From NCBI GenBank assembly GCA_023144585.1, contig JAGLFI010000004.1, positions 1 through 12,620 on the forward strand: DNA of 12,620 nt. The letters are read 5' to 3'. The notes under the pieces were generated by a model. The model did not search any database. It saw only the letters and a list, made by a program, of their open reading frames with translations, and was not told where the DNA came from. This document shows, piece by piece, positions 6,331-12,620 of this stretch. How positions within the stretch are numbered: the first letter of the stretch is position 1; each line of letters begins with the position of its first letter. The DNA is from Desulfobacula sp. Lineage in GTDB: Bacteria > Desulfobacterota > Desulfobacteria > Desulfobacterales > Desulfobacteraceae. Position numbers and translations under genes: made by a program.

Positions 6331-7461
6331 ATGTTAAAGTTTGAATTATTAAAAAAAGCAAATAAAAAAAAAGGGTGTGAACTATCAAGAGCCCGACTCG
6401 GGACTATTACAACCGATCATGGTGTCATTGATACGCCCATTTTTATGCCGGTGGGAACACTGGGCTCGGTAAAGTCTATCAGTGTTGAAGAACTTGATCA
6501 TTGCAAGGCCCAGATTATTCTGGGTAATACCTATCATTTATATTTAAAGCCAGGCTGTGAGGTGATTGAACATTTGGGTGGTCTCCATGAATTTATCCGC
6601 TGGGATAAGCCCATGCTGACGGATTCCGGTGGATTCCAGTTCTTTTCTCTGGCAAAGCTTGCTAAATTTTCAGATGAAGGTGTGGCGTTTCAGTCTCATA
6701 TTGACGGATCAAGACATTTTTTTTCCCCTGAAAAAGCCGTTGAGATTCAGATGATTATAGGCGCTGACATCATGATGTCCCTTGACTGGTGCATCGGGCA
6801 TCCTGCCAGTAAAAAACAGACCCGGCAGGCTTTGGACAAGACAACGCTGTGGGCCGAAAGAGGGTTTGATTTCTGGCAGGAAAAAGGAGCAGTCAACAAT
6901 TTGTTTGGCATTATACAGGGGGGAATGTTCAAGCATCTTCGTTCTTTATCCGCCGGGCAATTGACACAGATTGATTTTCCGGGATTTGCCATTGGAGGCC
7001 TGAGCGTTGGGGAGCCAAAAAATCTCATGTATGAAATGGCAGACCATACCCTTCCGTTACTGCCGGTTCACAAACCCAGATACATCATGGGGGTGGGCAC
7101 GCCTGAAGACCTGGTTGAACTGGTTGGCATAGGGTGTGATATGTTTGACTGTGTCATGCCGTCAAGAAACGCCAGAAACGGCCAGCTATTTACTTCATGG
7201 GGGACTATCAATATTTCCAATGCAAAATTCAGACTTGACAAGGAGCCCATTGATATGAATTGTAATTGCTATACTTGCAGCAATTATTCCAGGAGCTACT
7301 TAAGACATTTATATAAGTCCAGGGAGCTTTTGTCTTACAGGTTAAACACGATCCATAATATTTATTATTATCTTGATCTTATGGGAAAAATGCGGGATGC
7401 AATAAGGCAAGACAGGTTTTTTGAGTTTAAGACAGCGTTTTATTCTAAAAGACAAAACTAA
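6331..7461 (+). CDS. tgt: tRNA-guanine transglycosylase
   Basis: Tgt, 376 residues, the normal bacterial length. It exchanges guanine 34 of GUN-anticodon tRNAs for preQ1, the step before QueA. Seen: D98 in TDSGGFQFFSL (general base/substrate-binding Asp), D152 and C154 in SLDWCIGHPAS (base recognition), IIQGG (194-198), GGLSVGE (222-228), the nucleophile D273 in FDCVMPSRNARNG, and the zinc ligands C311, C313, C316 and H342. Two pocket positions are unusual: the common DEC is DWC, and the common GGLAVGE is GGLSVGE. Serine at the latter site is the eukaryotic-like residue. With queA next door, preQ1 remains the most likely substrate. The Shine-Dalgarno is weak (TAGGT), fitting coupling to queA. 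Confidence 0.97.
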   Translation: MLKFELLKKANKKKGCELSRARLGTITTDHGVIDTPIFMPVGTLGSVKSISVEELDHCKAQIILGNTYHLYLKPGCEVIEHLGGLHEFIRWDKPMLTDSGGFQFFSLAKLAKFSDEGVAFQSHIDGSRHFFSPEKAVEIQMIIGADIMMSLDWCIGHPASKKQTRQALDKTTLWAERGFDFWQEKGAVNNLFGIIQGGMFKHLRSLSAGQLTQIDFPGFAIGGLSVGEPKNLMYEMADHTLPLLPVHKPRYIMGVGTPEDLVELVGIGCDMFDCVMPSRNARNGQLFTSWGTINISNAKFRLDKEPIDMNCNCYTCSNYSRSYLRHLYKSRELLSYRLNTIHNIYYYLDLMGKMRDAIRQDRFFEFKTAFYSKRQN

Positions 7462-7474
7462 AAGGAAGACACAT

Positions 7475-7822
7475 ATGCACGAAATGGGGATTGCACAGCA
7501 ACTGGTCCAGATTGCCATAGATTCTATTCCAGAAGATATTGAGAATCCAAAGGTTGAAAAATTGAATTTAAGGATAGGGAAACTTGCATCGGTGGTTGAA
7601 CACAGCCTGACTTTCTGTTTTGAAATTATAACAAAAGACACCCCTTTGGAGAATGCCAAACTGGATATTGATTTTATTGCTGTAATGGTCCATTGTAAAT
7701 CCTGTGATAATGAATGGGAAGTTACAGGACCGGTTTTTAAGTGTCCTTTTTGTGAGGACGGGGATGTTGAAATGCTCACTGGAAGGGAGATTGAGATCAC
7801 CTCCCTGGAACTTACAGATTGA
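7475..7822 (+). CDS. hypA: Hydrogenase nickel incorporation protein HypA
   Basis: HypA, 115 residues. This metallochaperone binds nickel through its N-terminal MHE motif and passes it, with HypB, to the large subunit of [NiFe] hydrogenases in the cytoplasm. The start is fixed by MHEMGIAQ, since His2 is a nickel ligand and must follow the initiator Met; AGGAAG lies six bases upstream. C74 and C77 (CKSC) with C90 and C93 (CPFC) form the structural zinc site. The core LNLRIGKLASVVEHSLTFCFE is typical. The gene begins 13 bases after tgt and is followed by a palindrome and then hypB. hypC, hypD, hypE and hypF are not in the window. Confidence 0.97.
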   Translation: MHEMGIAQQLVQIAIDSIPEDIENPKVEKLNLRIGKLASVVEHSLTFCFEIITKDTPLENAKLDIDFIAVMVHCKSCDNEWEVTGPVFKCPFCEDGDVEMLTGREIEITSLELTD

Positions 7823-7823
7823 A

Positions 7824-7865
7824 TAGTGTCTGACCGAAAAATTGGCGGTTTTCGGTTGGGCACTA
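7824..7865. repeat. 42-bp palindrome (17-bp stem) between hypA and hypB
   Basis: Positions 7824-7840 pair with 7849-7865 without a gap, 14 Watson-Crick pairs and 3 G-U pairs (TAGTG..ACCGAAAA against TTTTCGGT..GCACTA), around the 8-base loop ATTGGCGG. The stem begins one base after the hypA stop. No T tract follows on either strand, so it is not a standard terminator. G-U pairs keep the RNA fold where the DNA palindrome is imperfect. It may be an mRNA-stabilising or processing hairpin that sets hypA and hypB levels apart, or a copy of a dispersed palindromic repeat. Confidence 0.6.
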
Positions 7866-7919
7866 AATTAAAGATATAAACCATAAATAAAGTCAGTTAT
7901 AACAACGGGAATAAGAACA

Positions 7920-8594
7920 ATGGAAATAAATATTCAAAAAAGAGTGCTTGAGGCGAACGAGACAGAAGCAGATAAAAGCAGAATGTTTTTTAAGGAACAG
8001 AATGTTTTTGTCCTTAATATGATGTCCTCTCCCGGTTCCGGGAAGACCGAAATTCTTTGTAAAACTTTGGCAAAATTGATGCCGGGTGTAAGAGTGGGAG
8101 TGATTGTAGGAGATATTTGTACTACCAATGACGCAGACAGGCTTGACGTCACCGGTGCCAAAGTGACCCAGATCAATACAGATCAGTTTGGCGGAGACTG
8201 CCATCTTGCAGCCCATTTGATCATTGCTTCGGCAAGGCAGCTGGGATGTGAAGATCTTGATCTTCTTATCGTGGAAAATATTGGAAATCTTGTCTGTCCG
8301 GCTGAGTTTGATATTGGAGAGGATGCAAGGGCAGTGGTGTTGAGTGTGACCGAGGGTGAAGATAAACCCTTGAAGTATCCTTTGATGTTCAGGGTTGCTG
8401 ATGTGGCAATTTTAAATAAAATTGATTTGCTGCCATACCTTGATTTTGATGCCGGGTTGGTGAAGGATAATATGAAACAGGTGCATCCCCATCTGCCCAT
8501 ATTTGAGATATCTGCCAAAACCGAAGAAGGGTTTGAACCCTGGCTTGAGTGGTTGAAGATTAAGGTGTTTGAAAAAACAGGCAGGGGGTTATAA
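7920..8594 (+). CDS. hypB: Hydrogenase nickel incorporation GTPase HypB
   Basis: HypB, 224 residues. This SIMIBI-class GTPase works with HypA to load nickel into [NiFe] hydrogenase. Walker A is SSPGSGKT (36-43), switch I is GDICTTNDADRL (65-75 region), and NKID (166-169) is the guanine-recognition motif. C94 and H95 in GGDCHLAAHL with C126 in ENIGNLVCPAEF match the metal site at the dimer interface. It lacks both the His-rich N-terminal tail and the CxxCGC motif that some HypB proteins use for nickel storage, so it is the minimal form. The start at ATG 7920 has only a weak GGGA upstream. The MEMO-family gene begins 10 bases after its stop. Confidence 0.97.
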   Translation: MEINIQKRVLEANETEADKSRMFFKEQNVFVLNMMSSPGSGKTEILCKTLAKLMPGVRVGVIVGDICTTNDADRLDVTGAKVTQINTDQFGGDCHLAAHLIIASARQLGCEDLDLLIVENIGNLVCPAEFDIGEDARAVVLSVTEGEDKPLKYPLMFRVADVAILNKIDLLPYLDFDAGLVKDNMKQVHPHLPIFEISAKTEEGFEPWLEWLKIKVFEKTGRGL

Positions 8595-8604
8595 GAGGGT
8601 GATC

Positions 8605-9471
8605 ATGGAAAAGAAAAAAATGGCATTTGCCGGTTCCTGGTATCCGGCAAGTGCTGATGAATGTGAATCATCCATACAAGGCTTTTTAAAAGAAAAACAG
8701 GGGCCTCTTGAAGGCGTTTTTATGGGCGGTATTGTTCCCCATGCCGGCTGGTACTATTCCGGATCAATTGCCTGCCGGGTGATTGCTTCTCTTGATCCAG
8801 GAAAGGGAGCCGATGAGAAAATTGACACTGTCCTCCTTTTTGGTGCCCACATGCACAAGCAGTCCGAACCCTTTGTCCTGACCCATGGCGCCATTGAAAC
8901 ACCTTTTGGAGATATTGAGGTGGACAGGGAGTTGGCTGATAAAATTGGTGCCGGTATCAGTATCCGTAAGAGAACCCCTTTAGAATTCCCCGATGAAAAT
9001 ACTTTTGAGCTTCAATATCCGTTTATAAAATATTTTTATCCGGATGCAAAAATAGTGGTCTGCGGCGTGGCTCCATCCTTTTTTGCCTCCACTATCGGCA
9101 GTATGGCTGTGGAAGAGGCAAAAAAAATGTCAAGAAATAGCAGAATTATTGGTTCCACGGATATGACACATTATGGCCCTGATTTTGGGTTTACACGGGC
9201 GGGAACCGGTGAAAAGGCTGTTGAATGGGTGAAAAATAAAAATGATAGAGATGCCATTGGGACAATGATGGAAATGGATGAATCAGCTATCATTGCTGAA
9301 GGGTTGCAAAATAAAAATATGTGTTGTGCCGGAGCTGTTGCCGCCTCTGTTGCCGCCTGTAAAAAAATGGGCGCAGTCAAGGCAGTTGAACTTGACTACG
9401 CCACAAGTTTTGACAAATCAGCTTCCAGCAGTTTTGTTGGATACGCCGGGATCCTTTATTCCTTATCCTGA
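8605..9471 (+). CDS. MEMO1 family protein (AmmeMemoRadiSam system protein B type)
   Basis: A 288-residue protein of the MEMO family, which has the fold of class III non-haem iron dioxygenases such as LigB; human MEMO1 binds iron or copper. The opening FAGSWYPAS and IVPHAGWYYSG (H46) are signature blocks. Further candidate ligands are H82 or H84 in LFGAHMHKQS, H189 in GSTDMTHYGPDFGF and C240/C241 in NMCCAGAVAA, in the same order as in characterised members. FPDENTFELQYPFI corresponds to the conserved EHSLE-type block. The ATG at 8605 is chosen because GAGGGTG precedes it and it lies 10 bases after hypB; an upstream ATG at 8569 would overlap hypB. The AMMECR1 and radical SAM partners are not nearby. 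The biochemical role is unknown; linkage to hypAB suggests metal handling. Confidence 0.9.
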   Translation: MEKKKMAFAGSWYPASADECESSIQGFLKEKQGPLEGVFMGGIVPHAGWYYSGSIACRVIASLDPGKGADEKIDTVLLFGAHMHKQSEPFVLTHGAIETPFGDIEVDRELADKIGAGISIRKRTPLEFPDENTFELQYPFIKYFYPDAKIVVCGVAPSFFASTIGSMAVEEAKKMSRNSRIIGSTDMTHYGPDFGFTRAGTGEKAVEWVKNKNDRDAIGTMMEMDESAIIAEGLQNKNMCCAGAVAASVAACKKMGAVKAVELDYATSFDKSASSSFVGYAGILYSLS

Positions 9472-10860
9472 AATAAATTCAATGGCGTTTTTAATTCTTA
9501 AAATTGTTTTTTCTCTGCCAAGGGCCAGAAGCATTTCAAAAATACCGGGACTTATGGTTGTGCCGGTGATGGCGATCCTTAACGGCTGGGCAATCTTTCC
9601 AAACTTGAGATCGGTTTCTGCCATGATTTTTTTAAAAACGGTTTCAAGCTCCTCCTGGGCATAGTTCTCAAGGCCTTCAATATAATCGGCAGATTTCTGT
9701 AATACATCCAATATATCAGGTTTTAGAGATTTTTTAGCGGCCTTTTCATCAAATTGCACAGTGTCCTGATAATAAAAAACAGCACTTTGGGCCATCTCGA
9801 CAAGGGTTTTACTTCTGGGCTGAAGGGTTTGGATAACACCCCGGGTGAATTCATCATTCTCAGCATCAATGCCTAAGTTTTTCAGGTGAAATAAAAGAGG
9901 GGTTGCCAATTCTTCAGGATTTTTGCTTTGAATGTGTTTTGAATTAAGCGAGATAAGTTTATCCGTGTCAAACATGGAAGCGGATCTGCCCAGATGTTCC
10001 AGATCAAATTTATCAATGAGATCATCTCGTTCAAAAAATTCCTGGTCACCATGGGACCATCCCAGCCGGACCAGGTAATTGATCATGGCATCGGGTAAAA
10101 ATCCCATTTTCCGGTATTCCCCCACAGACATGGCACCATGGCGTTTGCTTAACCGCGACTTATCAGATCCAAGGACCATAGGGACATGACCGAAAACCGG
10201 CATGTCTGCTCCAAGTGCTTCATATATCAGCATCTGTTTGGGTGTATTGATCAGATGATCATCCCCTCGGATAATGGTATTGATTCCCATGGTGATATCA
10301 TCAATCACAACCGCCAGATTGTACATGGCAGAGCCGTCACTTCTCCGGATAATAAAATCATCGATTTCAGAATTTTGGAATGCTGTATTCCCTTTGACAA
10401 TATCTTTAACAATGGTAACGCCCGAGTCCGGAGTTTTGAGGCGGACAACTGTGTTGTCAGCCTTTTCAAGGCCTCTTTTCCGGCAGTTTCCATTATACAT
10501 GGGCTTTAATCCCATGGCCTTTGCATCTTCTCTCATGGCATTGACTTCATCAGGGGTGCACGAACAATAGTAGGCAGATCCTGATTCAATCAGTTTTTCA
10601 ATATATTCATCGTAGATATGGTATCGCTCCGTCTGAAAATATGGACCCTCATCCCAGTCAATGCCGAGCCATTCCAGGGATTCCAATATGGCATCCAGGG
10701 ATTTTTTTGTGGATCTTGCTGCATCTGTATCCTCAATTCTTAAAATAAATTTCCCTTTTGTTTTTCTTGCATACAGCCAGTTAAAAAGTGCCGTCCTTGC
10801 CCCGCCTATGTGCAGATATCCCGTGGGGGAGGGGGGGAACCGTGTGATAATTGTATCCAT
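9463..10860 (-). CDS. gltX: Glutamyl-tRNA synthetase
   Basis: GltX, 465 residues, a class I aminoacyl-tRNA synthetase that charges glutamate onto tRNA. PSPTGYLHIGGART (11-23) contains the HIGH-type motif and SRLSKRHGA (235-243) the KMSKS-type loop; C99, C101 and C126 match a zinc finger in the connective domain; the C-terminal half is the helical anticodon-binding domain. The ATG at 10860 is chosen because MDTIITRFPPSPTG is the family start; an in-frame upstream Met at 10917 would add 19 non-conserved residues. Since the window also encodes GatB, this enzyme may charge both tRNA(Glu) and tRNA(Gln). Its last 9 bases overlap the convergent MEMO gene, with no terminator between them. Confidence 0.98.
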   Translation of the reverse strand: MDTIITRFPPSPTGYLHIGGARTALFNWLYARKTKGKFILRIEDTDAARSTKKSLDAILESLEWLGIDWDEGPYFQTERYHIYDEYIEKLIESGSAYYCSCTPDEVNAMREDAKAMGLKPMYNGNCRKRGLEKADNTVVRLKTPDSGVTIVKDIVKGNTAFQNSEIDDFIIRRSDGSAMYNLAVVIDDITMGINTIIRGDDHLINTPKQMLIYEALGADMPVFGHVPMVLGSDKSRLSKRHGAMSVGEYRKMGFLPDAMINYLVRLGWSHGDQEFFERDDLIDKFDLEHLGRSASMFDTDKLISLNSKHIQSKNPEELATPLLFHLKNLGIDAENDEFTRGVIQTLQPRSKTLVEMAQSAVFYYQDTVQFDEKAAKKSLKPDILDVLQKSADYIEGLENYAQEELETVFKKIMAETDLKFGKIAQPLRIAITGTTISPGIFEMLLALGREKTILRIKNAIEFISG

Positions 10861-10950
10861 TTGTTCACCATCCAAATAAAAGTAAATATAGAGTAAAATC
10901 GAGCCCTTAAGTACCATACAACTTTGAATTGGGCAACAGGGTTTAATTTC

Positions 10951-10979
10951 TTGACACTTTTTATAAATTGAGGTAAATA
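10951..10979 (+). promoter_or_regulatory. Promoter of the rpmF-acpP-rpiB-glyA operon
   Basis: A perfect -35 box TTGACA (10951-10956) is followed after 17 bases by TAAATA (10974-10979), a weak -10. The leader to the rpmF ATG would be about 60 bases and very AT-rich. A TATAAT at 11002-11007 is a better -10 by sequence but has no -35 at a usable distance. Confidence 0.5.
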
Positions 10980-11047
10980 TGTGCGTTTTATTATATTGAC
11001 TTATAATAATAAAAATTTAAATAAAATAATATAGTTAGGAGAGATCA

Positions 11048-11236
11048 ATGGCAGTACCAAAGCAAAAAAGTTCTAAAGCAAGAGGCAGGAAAAGACGGAC
11101 ACATTACAAAATAAGCGCACCCACGGTGAGTGTGTGCCCTGAATGTCAGGAACCCAAGCTTCCCCATACCGCCTGTCCTGAGTGTGGAGCTTATAAGGGA
11201 AGAAATATAAACGACCCGGCTGACGACGAAGAATAG
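11048..11236 (+). CDS. rpmF: 50S ribosomal protein L32
   Basis: L32, 62 residues, a small basic protein of the large ribosomal subunit. MAVPKQKSSKARGRKRR is the classic N terminus, and C30, C33, C43 and C46 (CPEC...CPEC) form a zinc ribbon, so this is the zinc-binding version. The tail is acidic (DPADDEE). TAGGAGAG lies just before the ATG. It heads the operon and is followed 21 bases later by acpP. In related deltaproteobacteria L32 is usually followed by plsX and fab genes, which are missing here. Confidence 0.97.
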   Translation: MAVPKQKSSKARGRKRRTHYKISAPTVSVCPECQEPKLPHTACPECGAYKGRNINDPADDEE

Positions 11237-11257
11237 ACAAAGGAGATAGTCTAAATC

Positions 11258-11491
11258 ATGACTATTGAAACAAAAGTAAAGAAAGTGATTGCAGAAAAGA
11301 TTCCTGATATCGATATCGAGGATGTTATTCCGGAAGCATCTTTAATCGAAGATCTTGGCGCTGATTCCCTGACAATTGTTGAACTGGTCATGTCCATGGA
11401 AGAACTGTTTGAGATTGAAATTGATGATGATGATGCTGAAAAACTGCTCACGGTTCAGGATGCCATTGATTTTATCAGATCGAAATCTTGA
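11258..11491 (+). CDS. acpP: Acyl carrier protein
   Basis: An acidic 77-residue four-helix carrier protein. Serine 37 in LGADSLTIVELVM is the site for the 4'-phosphopantetheine arm that carries growing acyl chains in fatty acid synthesis. EELFEIEIDDDDAEKLLTVQDAIDFI is the typical second half. AAGGAG precedes the ATG at a rather long spacing of about 13 bases. It is the only fatty-acid gene in the operon: no fabF follows, and plsX, fabH, fabD and fabG do not precede it. It could be the main ACP or a second, specialised copy; the canonical DSL motif and the L32 linkage favour the main one. Confidence 0.95.
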   Translation: MTIETKVKKVIAEKIPDIDIEDVIPEASLIEDLGADSLTIVELVMSMEELFEIEIDDDDAEKLLTVQDAIDFIRSKS

Positions 11492-11509
11492 AAATTGGAG
11501 TGAATAATA

Positions 11510-11953
11510 ATGGATAAAGACAAGTCCATTCTCATTGGAAGTGACCATGCAGCCTATGAGCTGAAGGAAAAGATCAAGGCTTATCTGTCTGATAAGGGAT
11601 ATAGTGTTGAAGATGCAGGGACAAAAAGCACGGCCTCTGTAAACTATGTGGAGTATGGGAAAAAAGTTGCCGCTGCTGTTTCCCAAGGGCAATATTTAAA
11701 AGGGATTCTGCTTTGCGGCACCGGGCTTGGCATGTCCATGACAGCCAACCGGTTTCTCAATGTAAGGGCAGCTCTTTGTTCTGATATTTTCTCCGCAAGG
11801 ATGAGCAGGCTTCATAATGATTCAAATATCCTTGTCCTTGGTGGTCGTATTGTGGGTGATATCCTTGCATTTGCACTTGTCCAAACCTGGCTTGACACCG
11901 AGTTTGAAGGTGGGCGGCATCTTGAACGTATTCAAAGTATAGAAGATAATTAG
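11510..11953 (+). CDS. rpiB: Ribose 5-phosphate isomerase B
   Basis: RpiB, 147 residues, interconverts ribulose 5-phosphate and ribose 5-phosphate in the pentose phosphate pathway. Family features: GSDHAAYELK (10-19), the catalytic C69 with T71 in LLCGTGLGMSM, H102 and N103 in LHNDSNILVLGGRIVG, and R136 and R140 in EGGRHLERI for phosphate binding. The usual DYPDYA block reads NYVEYG, a mild deviation. GGAGTG lies eight bases upstream of the ATG. It starts 18 bases after acpP and ends just before glyA. The rpiB-glyA pair is common in deltaproteobacteria and other bacteria. Confidence 0.96.
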   Translation: MDKDKSILIGSDHAAYELKEKIKAYLSDKGYSVEDAGTKSTASVNYVEYGKKVAAAVSQGQYLKGILLCGTGLGMSMTANRFLNVRAALCSDIFSARMSRLHNDSNILVLGGRIVGDILAFALVQTWLDTEFEGGRHLERIQSIEDN

Positions 11954-11977
11954 ATGATCCAGGAAAAAGGTGGCAGC

Positions 11978-12620
11978 ATGGGGTTTCTCAATCAGACGGA
12001 TTTACAAATTGCAAAGATTATCGAACAGGAAGCTGACCGTCAGGAATATGGATTGAATCTGATTGCTTCTGAAAATACTGTCAGCCAGGCAGTTATGGAA
12101 GCACAAGGCTCAATTCTGACCAATAAGTATGCAGAAGGATATCCTGCAAGAAGATATTATGGTGGTTGTGAATATGTGGATCAGGCAGAAGATCTGGCCA
12201 TTGAGCGCGTTAAAAAACTGTTTAACGTCGAATATGCAAATGTTCAACCCCATTCCGGGTCAGGGGCCAATATGGCTGTTTATTTCGCTTTGTTAAATCC
12301 CGGAGACCGGATGCTTGCCATGGATCTTTCCCATGGCGGACATCTGACCCATGGTGCCGCTGTCAGTTTTTCAGGTAAATTATATGATTTTGCCCATTAT
12401 GGACTTTCGCCCGAGACTGAGATGATTGACTTGAACCAGGTGGAAGACCTTGCAAAAAAGCATCAGCCGAAATTGATTGTGGCTGGTGCCAGTGCCTATC
12501 CCAGGATTATTGATTTTAAAAGTTTTTTTGAGATTGCCAGATCTGTTGGTGCGCTGTTTATGGTGGATATGGCCCATATCGCAGGATTGGTGGCCGCAGG
12601 TGTCCATCCCTCACCAGTGC
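11978..12620 (+). CDS. glyA: Serine hydroxymethyltransferase (5' part, cut by window end)
   Basis: The first 214 codons of GlyA, a PLP enzyme that converts serine and tetrahydrofolate to glycine and methylene-tetrahydrofolate. Seen: [14 protein letters not shown] with S31, [21 protein letters not shown] with the substrate-binding Y51, E53 and Y61, [15 protein letters not shown] with S95 (often SGSQAN in relatives), [10 protein letters not shown] with H122 stacking on PLP, and [13 protein letters not shown] with D197 and H200. The PLP-binding lysine (THKT motif) lies beyond the edge. The ATG at 11978 is chosen because AAGGTGG precedes it; an in-frame ATG at 11954, directly after the rpiB stop, would add 8 residues with no ribosome binding site of its own. 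Confidence 0.96.
   Translation, partial: MGFLNQTDLQIAKIIEQEADRQEYGLNLIASENTVSQAVMEAQGSILTNKYAEGYPARRYYGGCEYVDQAEDLAIERVKKLFNVEYANVQPHSGSGANMAVYFALLNPGDRMLAMDLSHGGHLTHGAAVSFSGKLYDFAHYGLSPETEMIDLNQVEDLAKKHQPKLIVAGASAYPRIIDFKSFFEIARSVGALFMVDMAHIAGLVAAGVHPSPV

Noticed and set aside
7342..7884. Minus-strand frame of 180 codons across hypA
   Set aside because: Antisense to the 3' end of tgt and all of hypA, serine-rich shadow composition, no family resemblance.
10183..10208. ACCGAAAACCGG-containing near-palindrome resembling part of the hypA-hypB repeat
   Set aside because: It lies within conserved gltX codons and shares only the short ACCGAAAA core, so it is chance.
1..12620. CRISPR array, insertion sequence, prophage or defence genes
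   Set aside because: No regularly spaced repeat series, transposase, integrase, phage or restriction gene was seen on either strand.

Overview
The window looks like chromosomal DNA of a sulfate-reducing deltaproteobacterium (Desulfobacterota, most like Desulfobacteraceae such as Desulfobacter or Desulfobacula). The reasons are moderate GC, a GatCAB amidotransferase subunit, nickel-hydrogenase maturation genes, a MEMO-family protein, a B12-binding radical SAM gene, and an rpmF-acpP-rpiB-glyA order that resembles a cut-down version of the deltaproteobacterial fatty-acid-synthesis cluster. The taxon is inferred from gene content and protein style; no database search was possible.

Layout. Positions 1-356 hold no convincing gene but are dense in signals: short palindromes, an ~80-base element that can fold as a three-way junction with a terminator-like arm, and three TetR-type palindromes whose centres are exactly 38 bp apart. 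The last palindrome covers a promoter followed by a strong Shine-Dalgarno, yet no usable reading frame follows. On the minus strand, gatB (1009-2436) is followed 13 bases later by a secreted TolB-like protein (357-995, TTG start). A 305-bp divergent spacer separates gatB from a plus-strand B12-binding radical SAM gene (2742-4950) broken by an in-frame TAA and a one-base frameshift.

Positions 5046-9471 are a tight plus-strand series: a DUF2065 membrane protein, queA and tgt (two late steps of queuosine tRNA modification), hypA and hypB (nickel delivery to [NiFe] hydrogenase), and a MEMO-family protein. A 17-bp stem palindrome sits between hypA and hypB. gltX (9463-10860, minus) converges on the MEMO gene and overlaps it by 9 bp. 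A divergent spacer with a good sigma70-type promoter leads to rpmF, acpP, rpiB and the start of glyA, which runs off the right edge.

Most genes are housekeeping: tRNA charging and modification, ribosome, acyl carrier, one-carbon metabolism. The parts that deserve attention are the orphan regulated promoter at the left edge, the broken radical SAM gene with its Cys-rich tail, the hypA-hypB palindrome, the MEMO gene coupled to hypAB, and the absence of the fab genes normally found between rpmF, acpP and rpiB. I did not find a clear new multi-gene system.
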